In this document: positions 1 to 8,645 of the stretch, piece by piece
Layout: every line of letters begins with the position of its first letter
Numbering within the stretch: position 1 is the stretch's first letter
NCBI RefSeq assembly: GCF_001399675.1
Contig: NZ_LJCO01000082.1
Location: 1 to 64,000, forward strand
Length of the DNA stretch: 64,000 nt
Direction of reading: 5' to 3'
Origin: Paenalicyclobacillus ferrooxydans
Lineage (GTDB): Bacteria > Bacillota > Bacilli > Alicyclobacillales > Alicyclobacillaceae
The notes under the pieces: model-generated
The model's input: the letters and a program-made list of their open reading frames with translations, nothing else
Databases searched by the model: none
What the model was told of the DNA's origin: nothing
Made by a program: the position numbers and the translations under genes

Positions 1-170
1 CCGAGAGTCCATGGCAAAACTCACCGGTACCGACGAACAGCAATTGCTGGCGCCAACGTCAGTGTTGCATAAATAGCCGACACTAAGGGGTTGCACTCAA
101 ATTTACACCACTTGACGGGACACTACCGAAGGCAACTGCAACGCTTGGTACTATCACGGTAGGAATTACA
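1..170. other. left edge, no assignable gene
   Basis: All three forward frames stay open for about the first 70 bases and close at positions 71, 76 and 108, so a 3' end of a gene running in from the left cannot be assigned. An ATG at 11 heads a 21-codon frame that ends at TAG 74-76, with no clear ribosome binding site. From 87 onward the frame of the next gene is open but contains no ATG, GTG or TTG before 171. Confidence 0.4.
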
Positions 171-791
171 ATGGTCGCATGCACCACAACCGTCTTTGCC
201 GCCACCGTCGACTTTCAAGCGCACGGCTTTCCAAACGTAGCAGCGGAAGCATTGATACCAGTGGGAGTAGGGGCCACACTCCAAGCTGGAGGAGCCAAGG
301 TCACCATACCTGCAGGTGCGTTCAGCGACCCAGTGAAATTCGAAATCTTACAAGGACCGCTGGTCAGTTTTGACGCTAAGGCACCTGAAGGACAAACGTC
401 GATTTTCGACTTCGCATTTAAGGTAATTGATGAGAAAACAGGAGCGCTTGTAGCCAGTTTTGGTAAACCAGTTGTCTTCAGTTATACGAATCGCAATGTG
501 AATGTGCAAAGTATGTACTACAACATCGGTCCCACAGGGATGTACACACTGAATCCAGTCAAACCAACGATCTCTGTCGATACATTGACACACGGAATCA
601 CAGGCGCTTCGGTTGGATGGGTCATTACCTCTCCATGTGCAGAGGTAAAAGACCAACCGCGGTATCTAAAGGGTTTTCCCACTCTGAGCAACATTTCAAC
701 GGACCAACTTGGCTTGTCACAATACACATCTTTCTTTGTATTTGAGGAGGACATATTTTATGCGCTTTTACATCAATGGCGTGTTAAATAA
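171..791 (+). CDS. secreted protein of unknown function, possibly eroded at both ends
   Basis: The 206-residue product begins MVACTTTVFAATVDF, which reads like the last part of a signal peptide with a signal peptidase I site after VFA. The same frame is open back to position 87 and would add a hydrophobic stretch (ATLGTITVGIT) typical of a signal peptide, but it has no standard start codon. The present ATG has an AGGA six bases upstream. The mature part is beta-rich, with a glycine/alanine/valine pattern (residues 45-155), and looks like an extracytoplasmic beta-sandwich. I do not recognise the family. The last 22 residues (from about YTSFF) change character and run over a strong ribosome binding site of another small frame. 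Either the gene is intact with a short N-terminus, or it has lost its start and picked up a foreign tail. Confidence 0.5.
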   Translation: MVACTTTVFAATVDFQAHGFPNVAAEALIPVGVGATLQAGGAKVTIPAGAFSDPVKFEILQGPLVSFDAKAPEGQTSIFDFAFKVIDEKTGALVASFGKPVVFSYTNRNVNVQSMYYNIGPTGMYTLNPVKPTISVDTLTHGITGASVGWVITSPCAEVKDQPRYLKGFPTLSNISTDQLGLSQYTSFFVFEEDIFYALLHQWRVK

Positions 792-825
792 GAAAAAGAG
801 TCTGAACTGGAGAAATGATGATTGA
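760..825 (+). CDS. possible 21-residue small ORF
   Basis: An ATG at 760 is preceded by a near-perfect GAGGAGG (744-750) at a spacing of nine bases. It opens a 21-codon frame, lysine-rich in the middle and ending ...WRNDD, in a different frame from the overlapping secreted-protein gene. No homology is recognised. It may be a real micropeptide, or the surviving 5' end of a gene cut off by the hairpin region that follows. The ribosome binding site is the only support. Confidence 0.22.
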   Translation: MRFYINGVLNKKKSLNWRNDD

Positions 826-837
826 TGCTCGGAGTGC

Positions 838-878
838 AGCGGACCAGTTACCGTATAATCGACGGTAACTGGTCCGCT
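838..878. repeat. 17-bp perfect inverted repeat upstream of the sigma factor
   Basis: Positions 838-854 and 862-878 are perfect reverse complements (arm AGCGGACCAGTTACCGT) around a 7-base loop. No T-tract follows on either strand, so it is not a textbook intrinsic terminator, though it may end transcription of the upstream gene or structure the sigma operon leader. The last base of the left arm plus the first five loop bases read TATAAT, a perfect -10 hexamer, but no -35 lies at the right distance. Confidence 0.7.
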
Positions 879-897
879 TGATGTCAAAGGAGTGAGC

Positions 898-1482
898 GTG
901 CGGATGGAACTGCTCGATGATGCCGATTTATTTTCGAAAATTCAGGAAGGAAACTCAGAGGCCTTCGAGCAGATGTATGACAGATACAGTGGCCTCGTTT
1001 ACACGTTTGCGCTCCATGGGTGCAGCAATGAGGAACTTGCAAGCGAGGTCACTCAGGATGTGTTTGTCAGACTGTGGACTACGAGTGCACAGTACCGGCC
1101 GGAGCAAAGTCAGTTTCGAACCTGGCTGCTGACCATAACTCGACGCATTTTGTATGACAAATTGCGTCAACAGCGACGAAACGGAGCCGTAATATTGGAA
1201 TGGTACGGACAGACTGCAGACGATCTAGGGACAGGCTTAGAACGCAGCGTAGAATCGGTGAGTTTTCACCACTGGTTTCGCGAAGACGTCTCAGAGGCGA
1301 TGCAGGCTCTGAACTTTGAGGAAAGAACTGTCATCGAGTTAGCCTACTTTCACCAGTTGACACTAAGCGAGATCGCACAGCAGATGAACCGACCCTTGGG
1401 GACCGTAAAAACTCGTCTGCACAAAGCATTGAAATTCCTTCGAGAGATGATGCCGGAGTGGAGAGAGGGGGCTGAAAGGTGA
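898..1482 (+). CDS. ECF-type RNA polymerase sigma factor
   Basis: The protein is a 194-residue sigma-70 family member with only regions 2 and 4. Region 2 (about residues 15-92) shows the DVFVRLW core and the FRTWLLTITRRILYDKLR DNA-melting helix. Region 4 (about 125-178) has the helix-turn-helix LTLSEIAQQMNRPLGTVKTRL. The linker is short, as in ECF factors. The GTG at 898 is chosen because AAAGGAG (886-892) lies five bases upstream; a GTG at 892 would overlap that site and an ATG at 904 is a second choice. The gene overlaps the anti-sigma gene by four bases (GTGA), so the pair is translationally coupled. It directs RNA polymerase to a small stress regulon that is not identifiable here. Confidence 0.93.
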   Translation: MRMELLDDADLFSKIQEGNSEAFEQMYDRYSGLVYTFALHGCSNEELASEVTQDVFVRLWTTSAQYRPEQSQFRTWLLTITRRILYDKLRQQRRNGAVILEWYGQTADDLGTGLERSVESVSFHHWFREDVSEAMQALNFEERTVIELAYFHQLTLSEIAQQMNRPLGTVKTRLHKALKFLREMMPEWREGAER

Positions 1483-2252
1483 AATACGAAAACTGCGAAG
1501 ACCTCGATCTTCTAGCTTATCTGCGAATGAGAATGCATGATGATGAACGAAAATCTGTGGAGAAACATCTGGCTGCGTGTGCCAGGTGTCGACACGAGCT
1601 GCGTGAATTGAGTCAGGCAGAGGACCAACTGGTCCAGCTTTTGACACCTGTAATGCCGCCCGACGAATTACTTTCAAAGACTCTCTTGAAAGCGTACGAA
1701 CAGCGACCTCCTGTGAATGTATCCCCGATAAGCGAAGTGGTTTCACCGCAGGCATATGGGCCGAGGCGGGCGACAGCATCAGATAAGGAACACCTACTGC
1801 GGTATCTCGTACCGTGGACGCTCAGTGCGGCTTTGCTTATTGTGTCCGTCTTCCTCGCCGGACAGGTCGCCAGGGATTCGACGTCATTAAAAACGATGCA
1901 ACGACAACTAGCTGCTGCGTCTAGAGCAGTGACTCTGCAACCGACACAGGTGCAAGCCGGAGCAACCGGCAAAGTCGTCATCATGCCGACCCAAAGTGGC
2001 ATTCAATTGCTTGTTTATATTTCGAATGTCAAACCGACAACGGGCTCACAGGTGTATCACGTTTGGCTGTTGCACCACGGTGTCCGGCAGAGTGCGGGCG
2101 TGATAAAAGTGAATTCGAATCGTGTTGGCGTTTTACAGGTTCCACTAACGGGACCACAGACGAGTTCTGACACAATTGGCATCACACTAGAACCGAATGC
2201 GAAAACCAAGATTCCACTCGGGCCGAAGGTGCTTGGCGCAAATCAGGTGTAG
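1479..2252 (+). CDS. anti-sigma factor with zinc finger and RskA domain
   Basis: This 257-residue membrane protein is the cognate inhibitor of the upstream sigma factor. A cytoplasmic zinc anti-sigma domain carries the HxxxCxxC motif (H30, C34, C37). One transmembrane helix lies at about 110-130. The outer part (about 170-257) matches the anti-sigma-K RskA fold, with the typical YHVWLLHHG stretch. Family knowledge says such proteins hold the sigma factor at the membrane and release it through regulated proteolysis or a redox or envelope signal; the signal here is not visible. The GTG start overlaps the sigma stop codon. A 9-bp stem follows the stop. Confidence 0.9.
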   Translation: MKYENCEDLDLLAYLRMRMHDDERKSVEKHLAACARCRHELRELSQAEDQLVQLLTPVMPPDELLSKTLLKAYEQRPPVNVSPISEVVSPQAYGPRRATASDKEHLLRYLVPWTLSAALLIVSVFLAGQVARDSTSLKTMQRQLAAASRAVTLQPTQVQAGATGKVVIMPTQSGIQLLVYISNVKPTTGSQVYHVWLLHHGVRQSAGVIKVNSNRVGVLQVPLTGPQTSSDTIGITLEPNAKTKIPLGPKVLGANQV

Positions 2253-2281
2253 GAGCGATTGGGTTTCGTTATTTACTGCGA

Positions 2282-2306
2282 ACCACAGATATCGAACATC
2301 TGTGGT
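2282..2306. terminator. hairpin between anti-sigma gene and dabA
   Basis: ACCACAGAT (2282-2290) pairs perfectly with ATCTGTGGT (2298-2306) around a 7-base loop. It sits between two convergent genes. Only a weak T-rich run follows (CCATTTAT), so termination is likely but not certain. Confidence 0.55.
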
Positions 2307-2311
2307 GCCAT

Positions 2312-5194
2312 TTATGACGTAAAGACAGGGCGTGTTGTGCCCGTATTATTCGACACCTCCGAGAATCCATGACCTCCATTATCTGTCACGAAGGCGTCAC
2401 CAGTCCAATCTTCCCAGAGGCCGCTCGGGTCGATGGTGGCAAGACGGACCCATCCGTTTTGCACCTTTTGGCGAAACGAGGGATTTGCTTCGAGAATGTC
2501 CGCCATACGGGTTCGAGGTGCTTCGACGATGATGAGAAGCCGCAGGGGAGTATGGTACGGTTCCTTGTCAGACTCCATAACACTTTGCCACGGCACGCCA
2601 GTTAGTAAATCGCTGCCGTTACCCTCCATGACACCGAGTCCTGAGGTTACGGTTTGGGTAGCTTTACTCCCAGCGCCATAATAATCTGGAGCGACCGTCG
2701 AAGCGTAGTATTGCAGGTTAATCCACTGTGCAACTGTTCCCGGTCCCGAGAGGATAGCGTTCAAAATTTCGCCGTCCGAGTCCGCTTGCCAGTCGTAACT
2801 GTGGAGAAAAACGCGACCTTCCAGGTTGCAGGACTTGGTTAAATTGCGGTGCCCAATAACGAATGCGGCGTTCTTGGCCAGCCCCCACTCAGGTCGGACT
2901 TCACTCCAATCCTCTGATAAGCGCTCTGCCTGACGAACCGGCGCTTCAATCTGTCTTGGTGTCAACGGGAATTCGCGCAAACGCTCTGTGACAGCGGCCC
3001 TTTGGACAATCGGCAATACACGATTCACTTGATCAAACGCGTCTTTTGCGCCTTCTGATAAACTTGGTACATACAGCCAACGCAATGTGTCCAGGGTTGT
3101 GATGTGTTCCGCTGCAAGGAATAACGTTGCTTCGGGAATTTCAATGCCAATTTTCTTGAGTGATGCACGAACACTTGTTGTATTGCACAACGTTGCCAGA
3201 ATCCTCGCGTTATGAGCCCCTGACGCTCCTCCACACGCTCCACAATCCAGCTTTGCAGCATACGGATTGTTCGTCGTTTCGCTGCCGTGTCCGCATATGA
3301 CTACAATCGGAGCAAAATCTCTCGTAAGTCCAATGGATGCAAGAAACTGTCGAACGTATTCAACTTTCAGGTTATCTGGTATTCCGACAGCGAGAGGACT
3401 GTTCAGAGAAAGAGAAGACTCCTCTCGTTTTGCGTGAGCTGTATCTGGACCTGCATTGTCGGAGGCGTCCTCCCTTACGGGCCCTTTCGGTACGCCGGTT
3501 ATCTGATCTGCTATGTCAATGGAGAACATGGTTTTTGGCTTTTTAAGCCATCGCTGACGCAATTGACGAATGGCTTTGCCAGTCATTCTTGGGAAGAAAG
3601 TACGAGCAATCATGTGCAATGCCATCCAAAATCCTGTCACTTCCGGCAAGAGCAGGCTCCCCAGAGTGCTTTGCTTCATGGTCTTAAAAGCGTGCGACAC
3701 GGTGTCAACCGCATCACGGCGCGCCAGATATGGCATGTGATACTCGTCGGCTGCATACTCCACAATGAGGTGCTTAGGAGTGAGGATAACGGGCAAAGAG
3801 GCGTGAGCATGGCTCATGCCGAGCGACTTGACAGCTACTGGCAAACCAAAGAACCCTGCTGCACCGTAGGTCTCAAATGGTCCACTTCGTTCCAGCCGTC
3901 GACGATATGGCTCAGACCGTACGTCGATACAAAATACAAACTGTGCAGAAGGCGCGACGATGCGCTCTGAATCGCCGATATGGCTCTCAGCTTCAATGAT
4001 TTCAAGCCTGCGGGACGTTCCAAAGTCCGGCTTTGTAAGCGTCTGAGATTCTCCCGTAAGGAGTTTTTGAAGTTGTGCACTTTGGGTGTCTTCCCAAGCT
4101 TCCAGCCACAGTCTCCGTGCAGTCAAAAGATTAAATCGATGTGCTATCGATAGTCGTTTGATTTGCCCCTCCGGTGAGAGGTTAAGCCATTCGCATGGCT
4201 GCATTCCGGCGTAATGTTTCCACGCTGCAATACCATTCTGGATGAACTTGGGCGCAGCTGGGGATTCATCCTTTAGGGGCAGGTATGGCGCAAGATATGC
4301 CCACTCCATCGAGATACGAATGGCTAAGTAATCCAGCACCAGAGATCTTTCAGCGTCAGCGCGCTGTGCGCGCCAGTACAGCATACCCGCCCAACCAGGT
4401 AACGCGAGAAGGTGTTCCCGCAAATACGATTCGACATCTGATACTGGGATTTGTAGTTTATCCAAGGCCAGTTGCAGAGCGGATGAGGCGTCAGCAGGCC
4501 ACTGATGCAGGCGTTTTCGGACAGCCCTGGGCAACGCTGGGTCGTGCTCTACAAGTTGTCGCCAGGCTGCGTAAAATCCCTCTTCTCGATAAGGCAGTGA
4601 CCACACTGCTTGAGATTCATCAAGGTAAAGCTTGCACCACTTGATAGCCTGATGGTTGAGCCTGTGGTTTGTGTCTCTGTTACTGAAGCGGTCAAACTGC
4701 TGGCTCAGCGGCTGGACTTCACCTTCGGCTTTCGATGAGAATGAAGTTTCCAGGTGCAGCATGGAGGAGGCAGCTTCTTGGACAGCGAGATTGGAGATAA
4801 GGTCACCAGGTATCTCTTGGAGTGACATTACAGCTCTACAGAAGACTTCCACCGTCTCGCGAAGATCATCTCCACCCATTTCTGCGTCGAGCCACTTTTG
4901 AAGTCGCGCGTCAACAAACCGCGGTTCAATTTCCCCTTTTTGCTGCGCTGCTCGAATGATGGCAGCACTAGGGTAGAGATCTACCCCTTGACTTCTCTTC
5001 ATATGTTCGGCCACACGGTGAAAAGGTTCTGATTCAAGATTCATCCAAGGCGATCGCGCAGCAAACTGATCAATGGGCCAGAGTGGGGCAATCGCTTGAA
5101 CTGCGCGATCCACAATCTGTTCGAGTTGAAATCGTCTCGGAAAATGGTCCTGATGCGTGCTCAGCAGCTCCGGCTTGATATTCATGTCTCTCAT
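2312..5194 (-). CDS. dabA: DabA / MpsB (DUF2309), inorganic carbon uptake subunit
   Basis: The 960-residue protein belongs to UPF0753/DUF2309, the cytoplasmic partner of a proton-pump-like membrane subunit. In characterised homologues (DabA of Halothiobacillus, MpsB of Staphylococcus) the pair concentrates dissolved inorganic carbon and affects membrane potential. The carbonic-anhydrase-like zinc site is intact: C422 and D424 in FCIDVRSEP, H636 in VICGHGSETTNNPYA and C651 in LDCGACGGASGAH. The start ATG has AAGGA five bases upstream. It begins eight bases after the dabB stop, so the two are co-transcribed and made in tandem. Confidence 0.93.
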   Translation of the reverse strand: MRDMNIKPELLSTHQDHFPRRFQLEQIVDRAVQAIAPLWPIDQFAARSPWMNLESEPFHRVAEHMKRSQGVDLYPSAAIIRAAQQKGEIEPRFVDARLQKWLDAEMGGDDLRETVEVFCRAVMSLQEIPGDLISNLAVQEAASSMLHLETSFSSKAEGEVQPLSQQFDRFSNRDTNHRLNHQAIKWCKLYLDESQAVWSLPYREEGFYAAWRQLVEHDPALPRAVRKRLHQWPADASSALQLALDKLQIPVSDVESYLREHLLALPGWAGMLYWRAQRADAERSLVLDYLAIRISMEWAYLAPYLPLKDESPAAPKFIQNGIAAWKHYAGMQPCEWLNLSPEGQIKRLSIAHRFNLLTARRLWLEAWEDTQSAQLQKLLTGESQTLTKPDFGTSRRLEIIEAESHIGDSERIVAPSAQFVFCIDVRSEPYRRRLERSGPFETYGAAGFFGLPVAVKSLGMSHAHASLPVILTPKHLIVEYAADEYHMPYLARRDAVDTVSHAFKTMKQSTLGSLLLPEVTGFWMALHMIARTFFPRMTGKAIRQLRQRWLKKPKTMFSIDIADQITGVPKGPVREDASDNAGPDTAHAKREESSLSLNSPLAVGIPDNLKVEYVRQFLASIGLTRDFAPIVVICGHGSETTNNPYAAKLDCGACGGASGAHNARILATLCNTTSVRASLKKIGIEIPEATLFLAAEHITTLDTLRWLYVPSLSEGAKDAFDQVNRVLPIVQRAAVTERLREFPLTPRQIEAPVRQAERLSEDWSEVRPEWGLAKNAAFVIGHRNLTKSCNLEGRVFLHSYDWQADSDGEILNAILSGPGTVAQWINLQYYASTVAPDYYGAGSKATQTVTSGLGVMEGNGSDLLTGVPWQSVMESDKEPYHTPLRLLIIVEAPRTRMADILEANPSFRQKVQNGWVRLATIDPSGLWEDWTGDAFVTDNGGHGFSEVSNNTGTTRPVFTS

Positions 5195-5202
5195 TCACAT
5201 CC

Positions 5203-6726
5203 TTATCCTACCAATTGTCTGACTTGCGGCTTAGATTCGGGGTACGCTGGGCGGACTTGGATGAGGTTTGTACTCGGCTCACCAAGATAAACCAGCCAGA
5301 GATAAAGCTTGCTGAACCGACGCGTGGTTTGTCGGTGCAGCCAGTACATACCTACACCTGTAAGCGTTAACCACAGTACACTTACGACCACAAATCCAGT
5401 TGGCAAGACAACACTCGATGCGGGAGAGAGTTGAAGCCATGGAGCCAAGATGGCATGCACCATTTGATAGGTTAACGCGGACACGGTCAAAGCACCAATG
5501 CCAATTAGTAGCTGACTCTTTGGCATGCGATCTACCACGAGTTGATGCCACCCAATACCTGCTGCGCATCCAAGAATGACTGCACTCAGTAACCGATATC
5601 CCGGGGAGGGAGCAACCAACCAATAGCCCAATGCCACGATGACGCCGACAAGGAGCACAGATAATAAGGACCAGAGCGTAGGCGTTGTTACCTTGGTGGT
5701 GGCAATCTTTGGCTTGATTACAGACCCCGACTGAAAAAACAGACTGGATTTAAAGAACCCGTGCATGACCAAATGGATGACAGCTGCGACATACGCCCCA
5801 AGTGAACACTGAACCAACATGAACCCCATTTGTGCGATAGTCGATGCGACCAATTGTCGTTTGTAGTCGACATGGACGCGCATAATTCCAGTCCCAATCA
5901 AAATGGACACCGCGGCAATGGCGAAGAGTGTTTCTCGTGCAGGTATGCTCTGAAACAGCGGGGAGAAAACCGTCAACAAGACACCACCAACGTTCACGAA
6001 TCCTGCATGCATCACTGCAGAGACAGGCGTTGGTACCGCGGCAGAGTGAACAAGCCAGCGTTGGAATGGCCACTGTGCAGCAGGAATAATGGCAGTGAGG
6101 ACGAGCAGAAAGTCAATAGCAGTCGTGGAGGATGCTGTCATGTGTGCGAGTCCGGTTTGACTGAGTGCAACAGAGATATCCCAAGATTTTACGGTTTGTC
6201 GAACAAGAACAGCGGCGACGGTAAAGGAAACCCAACTCAGAGCAAACATCAGTGCTGCCTGTCTGACCATGATCTTTATAGAGGCAGATGACCGGTTTAG
6301 ACTGAACAACAGAAGCATCCCAATCAAAGATACTCCCCAGCATAGAGCCATCCAACGAATATCATTCATCAGCCACGTCAATGAATTCACGGCTGTTGTC
6401 ACTGTGAAGAGGGTGAAGTATTGACGGTACTTTCTGTCACCGAGAAGATACCGAATTGAGAATCGCTGAACCACGGCATTGACTATATTTACAAAAGCAG
6501 CCACGAGCCAGCCCAGTCTGCTCAAGTGCCAGAAAGAGGTCGTCATCGTATCCCCGCTCGTAAGCGCAACAATTGCGGCCAGGGAGGGCAGGATAAGGAG
6601 CCCTTGATGGACAAATACGTACCGAATTGAGACCCTGGGAGATAGAAAAATCAGTGCAGAGATTACACAGAGGGCCAGCGCCCCCAAGTACAAGTTTGCC
6701 ATTGTCACGCCTTGCAACCAATCCAT
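5203..6726 (-). CDS. dabB: DabB / MpsA, NuoL-like membrane subunit
   Basis: The 507-residue polytopic protein resembles the ND5/NuoL antiporter-like subunit of complex I. It has about 13 hydrophobic segments and the conserved core HSAAVPTPVSAVMHAG (about 228-243). A later histidine-containing segment, AAVIHLVMHGFFKSSLFFQSG (315-335), is typical of this group. It partners DabA, coupling ion flow to bicarbonate or CO2 capture. The ATG is preceded by GAGGAAGGGG. A structured, T-tract-ending leader lies 35-120 bases upstream on the same strand and may attenuate expression. Confidence 0.92.
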   Translation of the reverse strand: MDWLQGVTMANLYLGALALCVISALIFLSPRVSIRYVFVHQGLLILPSLAAIVALTSGDTMTTSFWHLSRLGWLVAAFVNIVNAVVQRFSIRYLLGDRKYRQYFTLFTVTTAVNSLTWLMNDIRWMALCWGVSLIGMLLLFSLNRSSASIKIMVRQAALMFALSWVSFTVAAVLVRQTVKSWDISVALSQTGLAHMTASSTTAIDFLLVLTAIIPAAQWPFQRWLVHSAAVPTPVSAVMHAGFVNVGGVLLTVFSPLFQSIPARETLFAIAAVSILIGTGIMRVHVDYKRQLVASTIAQMGFMLVQCSLGAYVAAVIHLVMHGFFKSSLFFQSGSVIKPKIATTKVTTPTLWSLLSVLLVGVIVALGYWLVAPSPGYRLLSAVILGCAAGIGWHQLVVDRMPKSQLLIGIGALTVSALTYQMVHAILAPWLQLSPASSVVLPTGFVVVSVLWLTLTGVGMYWLHRQTTRRFSKLYLWLVYLGEPSTNLIQVRPAYPESKPQVRQLVG

Positions 6727-6760
6727 TGTGGCACCCCTTCCTCAATACGGTAAAAGGCTA

Positions 6761-6848
6761 ATAAAAAAACCGATCGATCCCACAGAGAACAACCGCCCGC
6801 AACTGTCATGGTGACTGCAGGCTGGTGTACTCGTGGAGTCAATCGGTT
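6761..6848 (-). promoter_or_regulatory. structured leader with terminator before dabB
   Basis: On the minus strand AACCGAT (6848-6842) can pair with ATCGGTT (6774-6768), which runs into seven T residues (6769-6763). Nested inside are TCCAC/GTGGG (6837-6833 with 6783-6779) and GCCTGCA/TGCGGGC (6822-6816 with 6801-6795). The last pair is closed by GTCA/TGAC around a 3-base loop. The T-tract ends about 36 bases before the dabB start, the usual place of a leader attenuator. I do not recognise a known riboswitch class. The remaining interval to 7050 holds no gene that I can support. Confidence 0.45.
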
Positions 6849-7050
6849 TCGTTTATACTACCCTCTCATGTACGAAAGGGGGTTATTCAACGCTACCAAA
6901 AAACTACACTTCGTGTAATATGATCCTGTTGTTTCAAGCTTAACGAATTTTATTTTAACAAAGATGAGCCAGATGTCAACCCAATGGTCTCACTTCACAA
7001 AATGTGTCCATCTTGGGAGACGCTTGGCATGGGGTGAGTCTTTTCGTCCT

Positions 7051-7398
7051 TTACTCGATGGGACTTTTCATGATGAAGACCATGACTCGTTCACCCGTTT
7101 GAGTACTAATGTCCGTGTAGAAACTCATGACTTCGATACCGGTTAGTTCACTAACCAGTGCTTTCAGCTGGTTCGCACCGCTCTCAACGAGGTCTGAACG
7201 CATCCGTTTCACCGACATAAGGCCTTCCCGCGTCGTGGCCAGTTCCTGCTCTGCTGCAGTCAAAATGCCTCTCATCAACACGATCACCATGTTCCGCAAA
7301 ATATCGGTTTTGACAAGGATGGACCCGCGTCCCAAGTAGTCTTTTTCCCACTGAGTTAAAGATTTGCTGATTTTATCCTCAAGTTCTCCTTTGGTCAT
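7051..7398 (-). CDS. DUF2294 / MpsC-like protein
   Basis: The 115-residue soluble protein matches the DUF2294 family, whose N-terminal domain is named for MpsC of the staphylococcal mpsABC membrane-potential locus. Typical features are the opening GELEDKISKSLTQWEKDYLGRGS, the central LMRGILTAAEQEL and the ending FYTDISTQTGERVMVFIMK. It is encoded on the same strand upstream of dabB and dabA, so this locus has the order mpsC-mpsA-mpsB. The ATG has GGAGGT seven bases upstream. About 320 bases with a candidate attenuator separate it from dabB, so it may be expressed at a different level. Its biochemical role is not established. Confidence 0.85.
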   Translation of the reverse strand: MTKGELEDKISKSLTQWEKDYLGRGSILVKTDILRNMVIVLMRGILTAAEQELATTREGLMSVKRMRSDLVESGANQLKALVSELTGIEVMSFYTDISTQTGERVMVFIMKSPIE

Positions 7399-7489
7399 GC
7401 TGTTACCTCCGAATAAAAGCTGCGCTGCTAGCCAGGCATACCAGGCCCCTGCAAAGACCCAGGGAGACGGTGTACGCTCGAGGCCTGTT

Positions 7490-8476
7490 TTATCGATGAA
7501 CTGCGTTCATTGCTTGTGCCGGGTAGCGTTCACCTGCAGCCACGCCTTTTGGGGCAATCGTGTCAATGCGTGCGACGTCGTCCCTGGTGAGTTCAATGTC
7601 TGCTGCTTTCAGGTTATCCTCCAAATATGACACGCGTTTTGTCCCTGGAATCGGAACAATGTCCTCACCTTGATGAAGCAGCCATGCCAGAGCTAGTTGC
7701 GCTGGAGTACAGTCTTTCTCGGCAGCCATCGATTCAATCAGCTTGACGAGGGCCAAGTTCTTCTCGAAGTTCTCACCCTGAAAGCGGGGGGAATTGCGGC
7801 GATAATCATCTTGCGGCAAATCCTCAAAACGTTGGAAGCGTCCTGTAAGAAAGCCTCGTCCGAGCGGGCTGTAGGGAACAAATCCAATGCCGAGCTCACG
7901 AACTGTCGGGAGGATTTCGTCTTCTACGTCGCGGCTCCACAGTGAGTATTCAGTCTGCAGCGCTGAAATAGGATGAACACTGTTTGCCTTGCGGATGGTC
8001 TCCGGAGCAGCCTCCGAGAGTCCGAGATATCGGACCTTACCCGCTTGGACGAGATCGGCCATAGCTCCAATGGTTTCTTCAATGGGGGTATTTGGATCAA
8101 CGCGATGCTGATAGTAGAGGTCGATGGTATCCACACCGAGCCGCTTCAGGCTGGCATCACAAGCTTCTTTGACATACTCAGGACGCCCGTTGATGCCAAG
8201 AAACTTCCCATCTGCTGAGCGCACATTGCCAAACTTTGTTGCAATGACCACGTCTTGGCGTTTACCCTGCAGAGCACGACCAACCAATGCTTCGTTTGCT
8301 CCTACACCATACATATCTGCCGTATCAAAGAAGGTGACGCCGAGTTCGATGGCTCGATGAATCGTGCGAATAGACTCCTGCTCGTCACGACCGCTGTAAA
8401 AGTCGGACATACCCATGCAACCGAGTCCGAGCGCGCTTACAACAAGCCCCTGACTTCCAAGTTTACGATGCTGCAC
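7490..8476 (-). CDS. aldo/keto reductase
   Basis: The 328-residue TIM-barrel NADPH-dependent carbonyl reductase carries the AKR catalytic tetrad: D51 and Y56 (FFDTADMYG), K81 (VVIATKFG) and H124 (YYQHRVDP). The sequence LGLGCMGMS near the N-terminus and [14 protein letters not shown] place it with the AKR13-like bacterial group that reduces small aldehydes such as methylglyoxal. The substrate cannot be told from sequence. The GTG at 8476 is chosen because GAGGTGA lies at good spacing and the conserved HRKLG motif starts there; an upstream ATG would add 20 unconserved residues. It is divergent from the fabF-like gene and lies 91 bases upstream of the MpsC-like gene on the same strand. Confidence 0.92.
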   Translation of the reverse strand: MQHRKLGSQGLVVSALGLGCMGMSDFYSGRDEQESIRTIHRAIELGVTFFDTADMYGVGANEALVGRALQGKRQDVVIATKFGNVRSADGKFLGINGRPEYVKEACDASLKRLGVDTIDLYYQHRVDPNTPIEETIGAMADLVQAGKVRYLGLSEAAPETIRKANSVHPISALQTEYSLWSRDVEDEILPTVRELGIGFVPYSPLGRGFLTGRFQRFEDLPQDDYRRNSPRFQGENFEKNLALVKLIESMAAEKDCTPAQLALAWLLHQGEDIVPIPGTKRVSYLEDNLKAADIELTRDDVARIDTIAPKGVAAGERYPAQAMNAVHR

Positions 8477-8645
8477 CTGATTCACCTCACGCGTGATTAG
8501 TGTTTGCACATCTACGATACCCAAAATTCGATACAAAGGACAACCAGCCCGAAAAAATCACTGTGTAATTTGCGGGTCGCATTGGTTGAATTACAAATTT
8601 ACACAATCTATCATGAAATGGATGAAGTCGAAAGGGGACTTTTGT

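Noticed and set aside
838-878. Inverted repeat as transposon end or CRISPR unit
   Set aside because: It occurs once, has no target duplication, and no transposase or repeat array is near.
3287-3970. Long forward frame (227 codons) inside the dabA region
   Set aside because: It lies antisense to the strongly supported dabA gene, has no recognisable domain, and its composition follows the codon pattern of the opposite strand.
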